Source: Anaerolineales bacterium (GTDB taxonomy: Bacteria; Chloroflexota; Anaerolineae; 4572-78; NAK82). Taken from it: a stretch of DNA of 27,293 bases. Positions 24,496 to 27,293 of the stretch are shown here, piece by piece. Both the position numbers and the translations under genes were made by a program. Under the pieces are notes generated by a model that saw only the letters and a program-made list of their open reading frames with translations, searched no databases and was not told the origin of the DNA. Within the stretch, counting starts at the first letter, position 1, and every line of letters starts with the position of its first letter. The stretch covers positions 1 through 27,293 of the forward strand of contig JAHELX010000019.1 in NCBI GenBank assembly GCA_024643945.1, given 5' to 3'.

Positions 24496-26004
24496 GTGAA
24501 AGTACCTGCATCAATGTGGTTGATCACCATCCCCCTGGTTGCATCGCCTGTGGTCTATCTCATGGGCCACATGGGCAAAGGGCGCGACACCTACTTTAGC
24601 GAGCAGACGGCCGCGCGCTGGGGGGCGCTGACGGCCCTGGTGGTTACGTTCTTCCCCTTCGCTCAGGCGGTGCATGAGCTAGCTCTGTATGGACCGTCCA
24701 CATTTGCCGTGGGGCTAATCCATTTGAGGGCCGATGGGCTGACTCTGCTGATGGCCGGGGTCGTCATCGCACTGGCAGTCGCCGTCATACTCTTCTCCGG
24801 CCCATACATGGCAGGAGACGCAAGCGAAGAGAAATTCTATGCTATGCTTATGGTGATGATCGGCGCCACAATCGGGCTGGTCAGCACGGGCGACCTGTTC
24901 AACCTGTGGCTCTGGTTCGAGACGATGGCCGTCTCCTCTTTCCTGCTGGTTGCCTTTTACCGTGATCGGCCGGCCTCGCTGGAGGCAAGTGTCAAGTATT
25001 TGGTGCAGAGCGCCGCCGGATCGGTCCTGGTGCTTTTGGGCGTCGCGTTGGTGCTGGCGCAAACCGGCACCCTGGACCTGGAACAGATTCGAACGACTGC
25101 GGAGGCATCGCCCAGCTTGCTGGCAGCAGGGGCGCTCTTTCTGGTCGGGTTCGGCGTCAAGGCCGCTTTGGTGCCGCTGCACGCCTGGCTTCCCGACGCC
25201 TACACCCAGGCTCCGAGCGGGATCAGTGCCATACTCTCTGGTGTGGTGACCGAGGCCGGGCTGGTGGCCATGCTGCGCGCCCTGGCCTCCCTGGCGGGCG
25301 TGAGCCTGTCCTGGGGCCCATTCCTGATGGGCTTTGGGGCGCTCAACATGCTCGTGGGGAACTTGATGGCCCTGCGCCAGAAACAGGTCAAACGCTTGCT
25401 GGCCTATTCCAGCCTGACTCATATTGGCTACATGCTGCTGGGACTGGGTATCGGCATCTACACCGGCCAGTTGGCCGGGGCCCAGGGCGGCTTCTTCCAC
25501 CTGGTCAACCATGGGCTGATGAAAGGGCTGGCCTTTCTCGCGGCCGGCGCGCTGCTCTACGCTTTGCGTATGGCTTCCGGCGATCACGGCCCGCTGACCA
25601 TCGCCGACCTGCACGGTGCTGCCCGGCGTTACCCTATCGCTGCGCTGACCCTGAGCATTGCCGTGCTGGGGCTGGGCGGTCTGCCGCCCCTGGCCGGCTT
25701 TATGTCTGAGTGGCAGATTTTCGTCGCCGGCTTTGTCACGGGCAACGCCGCAATCGAGGGACTCGTCGTCTTTGCCGCGTTGATGAGTGTGCTGTCCATG
25801 GCCTATTACGTGCCGCTGGTCAACGCCATGTACCAGCAAGAGATATCTGAGGGAGTCAGGGCGGGGAAGGCACTTCCCGACGCGATGGTGTTGCCGCTGG
25901 TTTTACTCGCCCTGGCGGTAGTGGCGATCGGGATGTGGCCCAGCCTGCTGGAATGGCTAACGGCCCCAGCCGGCGCCGCTCTATTGGTTGCTTTCGGTAG
26001 ATAA
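24496..26004 (+). CDS. NuoN/MrpD-like antiporter subunit of the second complex
   Basis: This ~502-residue membrane protein has about 14 helices. It has LFNLWLWFETMAVSSFLLVAF (TM5 Glu), GFGVKAALVPLHAWLPDAYTQAPSG (TM7 Lys), QVKRLLAYSSLTHIGYM and FHLVNHGLMKGLAFLAAGAL. The LFNLWLWFE and PSGISAILSG forms are those of the MrpD/MbhH/NuoN-like antiporter branch. Starts at GTG 24487, GTG 24496 and ATG 24514 are possible. 24496 is chosen for the AGGGAG at 24482-24487. The gene directly follows the L-like gene. Confidence 0.85.
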   Translation: MKVPASMWLITIPLVASPVVYLMGHMGKGRDTYFSEQTAARWGALTALVVTFFPFAQAVHELALYGPSTFAVGLIHLRADGLTLLMAGVVIALAVAVILFSGPYMAGDASEEKFYAMLMVMIGATIGLVSTGDLFNLWLWFETMAVSSFLLVAFYRDRPASLEASVKYLVQSAAGSVLVLLGVALVLAQTGTLDLEQIRTTAEASPSLLAAGALFLVGFGVKAALVPLHAWLPDAYTQAPSGISAILSGVVTEAGLVAMLRALASLAGVSLSWGPFLMGFGALNMLVGNLMALRQKQVKRLLAYSSLTHIGYMLLGLGIGIYTGQLAGAQGGFFHLVNHGLMKGLAFLAAGALLYALRMASGDHGPLTIADLHGAARRYPIAALTLSIAVLGLGGLPPLAGFMSEWQIFVAGFVTGNAAIEGLVVFAALMSVLSMAYYVPLVNAMYQQEISEGVRAGKALPDAMVLPLVLLALAVVAIGMWPSLLEWLTAPAGAALLVAFGR

Positions 26005-26047
26005 GTTCGTATCGAATGCTTTGAGTTGTGTGTGGGAGGCATTAAAG

Positions 26048-26362
26048 ATGAGTCACCTGTTGCTTACACCGCCTGTGGCTTTGCTCCTGTATGCCGGGCT
26101 GGTAGGCATCGTGGCCTTGATAGGGCGATGGCTGGTGGGGCCGGTCGAGGAATCACCCGCCGAGCGTGCCACCTACGCCAGCGGCGAAGCGCCGCCCAGG
26201 TACGCGGCTGCACCTGGCTATCGCCAGTTCTTCATCGTCACCCTGTTCTTTGCCATCCTGCATCTGGGCGTCCTCGTGCTTGGCAGTGAAGGCCGGTCAT
26301 TGACGGCCATCATTTATCTGACGGGGCTATTCCTGGTGCTGGTGGTGTTGATCTTGGGGTGA
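26048..26362 (+). CDS. NuoA-like membrane subunit (divergent)
   Basis: This 104-residue, three-helix protein follows the NuoA layout: TM1, a loop, then TM2-TM3. The conserved YECG of NuoA is replaced by YASGE (43-47). The FDLE segment of TM2 is replaced by LHLG (71-74), so the acidic pair of the E-channel is missing. The loop EESPAERATYASGEAPPRY keeps the family outline. GGGAGG ends 8 nt before ATG 26048. Its place between the N-like and B-like genes supports the assignment. Confidence 0.7.
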   Translation: MSHLLLTPPVALLLYAGLVGIVALIGRWLVGPVEESPAERATYASGEAPPRYAAAPGYRQFFIVTLFFAILHLGVLVLGSEGRSLTAIIYLTGLFLVLVVLILG

Positions 26363-26389
26363 CGTGAGCAGTATTGGAGTGAGAGTTGA

Positions 26390-26914
26390 ATGAATGGGAA
26401 ACCGAGAGTAAAAGAGAATCGTGTGCTATACGCCCCGGAGCGCCTGAAGAATTGGGCACGCCGCACTTCGCCGTGGGCGGTTCACTTTAACAGCGGCTCG
26501 TGCAATGGATGCGACATCGAAATCCTGGCCGCGCTGACGCCGCGCTACGACCTGGAGCGTCTGGGAGTCAAGCTCAAGGGAAGCCCGCGCCACGCCGACC
26601 TGCTGATCGTCACCGGACCGGTGACGCGACAGTCGCGGGACCGATTGCTGCGCATCTACGAGCAGATGCCCGAACCCAGGCACGTGGTCGCCGTCGGTTC
26701 AGCCGGGATTTGCGGCGGGGTCTTTCGCGGCTGCTACAATTGCCTGGATGGCGTGGATCAAGTCATCCCCGTGGATGTCTACATTCCCGGCTGCCCGCCG
26801 CGCCCGCAGGCGATCATCGACGGCCTGGTGAAGCTCTTGCGAGGTGTTAAAGAACCCCCGTGCCTTCCCGGCGATAACAGCCATGAGATAAGGAAGAACG
26901 GAGGCAGGCGATGA
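26390..26914 (+). CDS. NuoB-like / group 4 hydrogenase small subunit
   Basis: This 174-residue Fe-S protein corresponds to NuoB, MbhJ and HycG. The cluster ligands are C38 and C41 in GSCNGCDIEI, C108 in GICGGVF and C135 in YIPGCPPRP. The C-x2-C spacing with NGCDIE is the hallmark of group 4 [NiFe]-hydrogenase small subunits and related Ehr/Mbx proteins. True NuoB has two adjacent cysteines. Two extra cysteines, C115 and C118 (GCYNC), are present. It should hold a single proximal [4Fe-4S] cluster facing the large subunit, which is beyond the window. Confidence 0.88.
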   Translation: MNGKPRVKENRVLYAPERLKNWARRTSPWAVHFNSGSCNGCDIEILAALTPRYDLERLGVKLKGSPRHADLLIVTGPVTRQSRDRLLRIYEQMPEPRHVVAVGSAGICGGVFRGCYNCLDGVDQVIPVDVYIPGCPPRPQAIIDGLVKLLRGVKEPPCLPGDNSHEIRKNGGRR

Positions 26915-27293
26915 CGGCAACAGAAGAAGCCCTGGCAGAGGCGGTCGAGCTCTTGAAGCCATGGGCCAAAGAGATCAACACCCCCGAAGACGGGCGGGTA
27001 GACTTAGTGCTGGATGATGCACATCTGCTCGCAGCCGTGGAGACGCTGCACGAGATCCGCTGGGGCCATCTGACCTCGATCACAGGCCTGGATCCCGGCG
27101 TCGATACGGGCGAGATTGAGGTCCTCTATCATTTTCGCCGCCAGGCCGCGGTCGTGGGGCTGCGCGTGCGCACGCGGCGAGACTCGGCCTCCTTGCCCAG
27201 CATCTGCGGCATTATCCCGTCGGCCAGCTTCCTCGAGCGCGAAATGGCGGAGATGTTCGGCGTGGAGGTGGTCGGAATGCCTCATCACGGCAA
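26911..27293 (+). CDS. NuoC-like / hydrogenase subunit (partial, runs off the end)
   Basis: About 127 residues of a NuoC/MbhK/HycE-N-type protein are visible and the gene continues past the window. The fold outline (RVDLVLDDAHLLAAVETLHE, then HLTSITGLD and EVLYHFRR) leads to SFLEREMAEMFGVEV, the diagnostic NuoC motif. GMPHHG follows where complex I has GHPDLR. The start overlaps the preceding stop (ATGA), with GGAGGCAGG upstream. The large-subunit (NuoD/MbhL-like) gene is expected next. Confidence 0.88.
   Translation, partial: MTATEEALAEAVELLKPWAKEINTPEDGRVDLVLDDAHLLAAVETLHEIRWGHLTSITGLDPGVDTGEIEVLYHFRRQAAVVGLRVRTRRDSASLPSICGIIPSASFLEREMAEMFGVEVVGMPHHG

Noticed and set aside
24715..25839. 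374-residue antisense frame opposite the N-like subunit
   Set aside because: Its His/Gln-rich composition is the mirror of a hydrophobic sense protein; it has no domain or motif.
21873..27293. Interpretation of the second operon as a stand-alone Mrp Na+/H+ antiporter
   Set aside because: The B- and C-like redox subunits and the linked FNR are not part of Mrp operons; the antiporter genes belong to a redox-driven complex.
1..27293. CRISPR arrays, tRNA or rRNA genes, insertion sequences
   Set aside because: No regular spacer-repeat array, cloverleaf sequence, rRNA segment or transposase-like protein was seen on either strand.

Overview
This looks like a chromosome segment of a free-living bacterium with moderately high GC (judged by eye) and a respiratory energy-conserving metabolism. 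I infer Chloroflexota (Anaerolineae/Caldilineae-like). The basis is the mix of a bacterial nuo operon, HpnI/HpnK-like lipid genes, a YaaH-type acetate carrier and a group-4-hydrogenase-like complex. There is no rRNA or ribosomal protein in the window to confirm this.

Region 1 (1-11546): the distal part of a complex I (NADH:quinone oxidoreductase) operon on the + strand. It holds the last codons of nuoF, then nuoG, an inserted flavin disulfide-reductase-like gene, and nuoH-I-J-K-L-M-N. Most junctions are tight or overlap by 4 bp (ATGA/TGATG), so this is one transcription unit. All Fe-S ligands expected in the visible NuoF tail, NuoG and NuoI are present, including the four cysteines of the optional N7 cluster in NuoG.

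Region 2 (11547-19181): a promoter with a long leader precedes a radical SAM/SPASM-like enzyme, followed by a YeaO-type DUF488 protein. Then comes a compact lipid or glycolipid cassette: a YdjC/HpnK-type deacetylase, a GT21/HpnI-type glycosyltransferase fused to a YkoP-like domain, an AglD/YbhN-type flippase-like membrane protein, and a GT4 glycosyltransferase of the diacylglycerol glucosyltransferase type.

Region 3 (19182-21043): regulatory DNA and small genes. It contains a large imperfect hairpin, four CTTAAG-like repeats with an exact 11-bp period just upstream of a TATAAT promoter, and a ~260-nt leader. An unrecognised 82-residue protein follows, then a GPR1/FUN34/YaaH acetate transporter with a perfect Shine-Dalgarno sequence. 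After these comes a gene-poor stretch with a possible 23-codon leader ORF and a perfect 15-bp hairpin.

Region 4 (21044-27293, running off the end): a second complex-I-related operon. It encodes a ferredoxin-NADP+ reductase-like flavoprotein, then J-, K/MrpC-, L-, N/MrpD-, A-, B- and C-like subunits. The B-like subunit has the CxxC proximal-cluster motif of group 4 [NiFe]-hydrogenases rather than the tandem Cys of NuoB. The A- and K-like subunits lack acidic residues that are conserved in true complex I. The catalytic large subunit lies outside the window, so a real [NiFe] hydrogenase cannot be told from an Ehr/Mbx-like relative. The most interesting point is the pairing of this ion-pumping module with its own FNR-type flavoprotein, about 10 kb from a canonical complex I.
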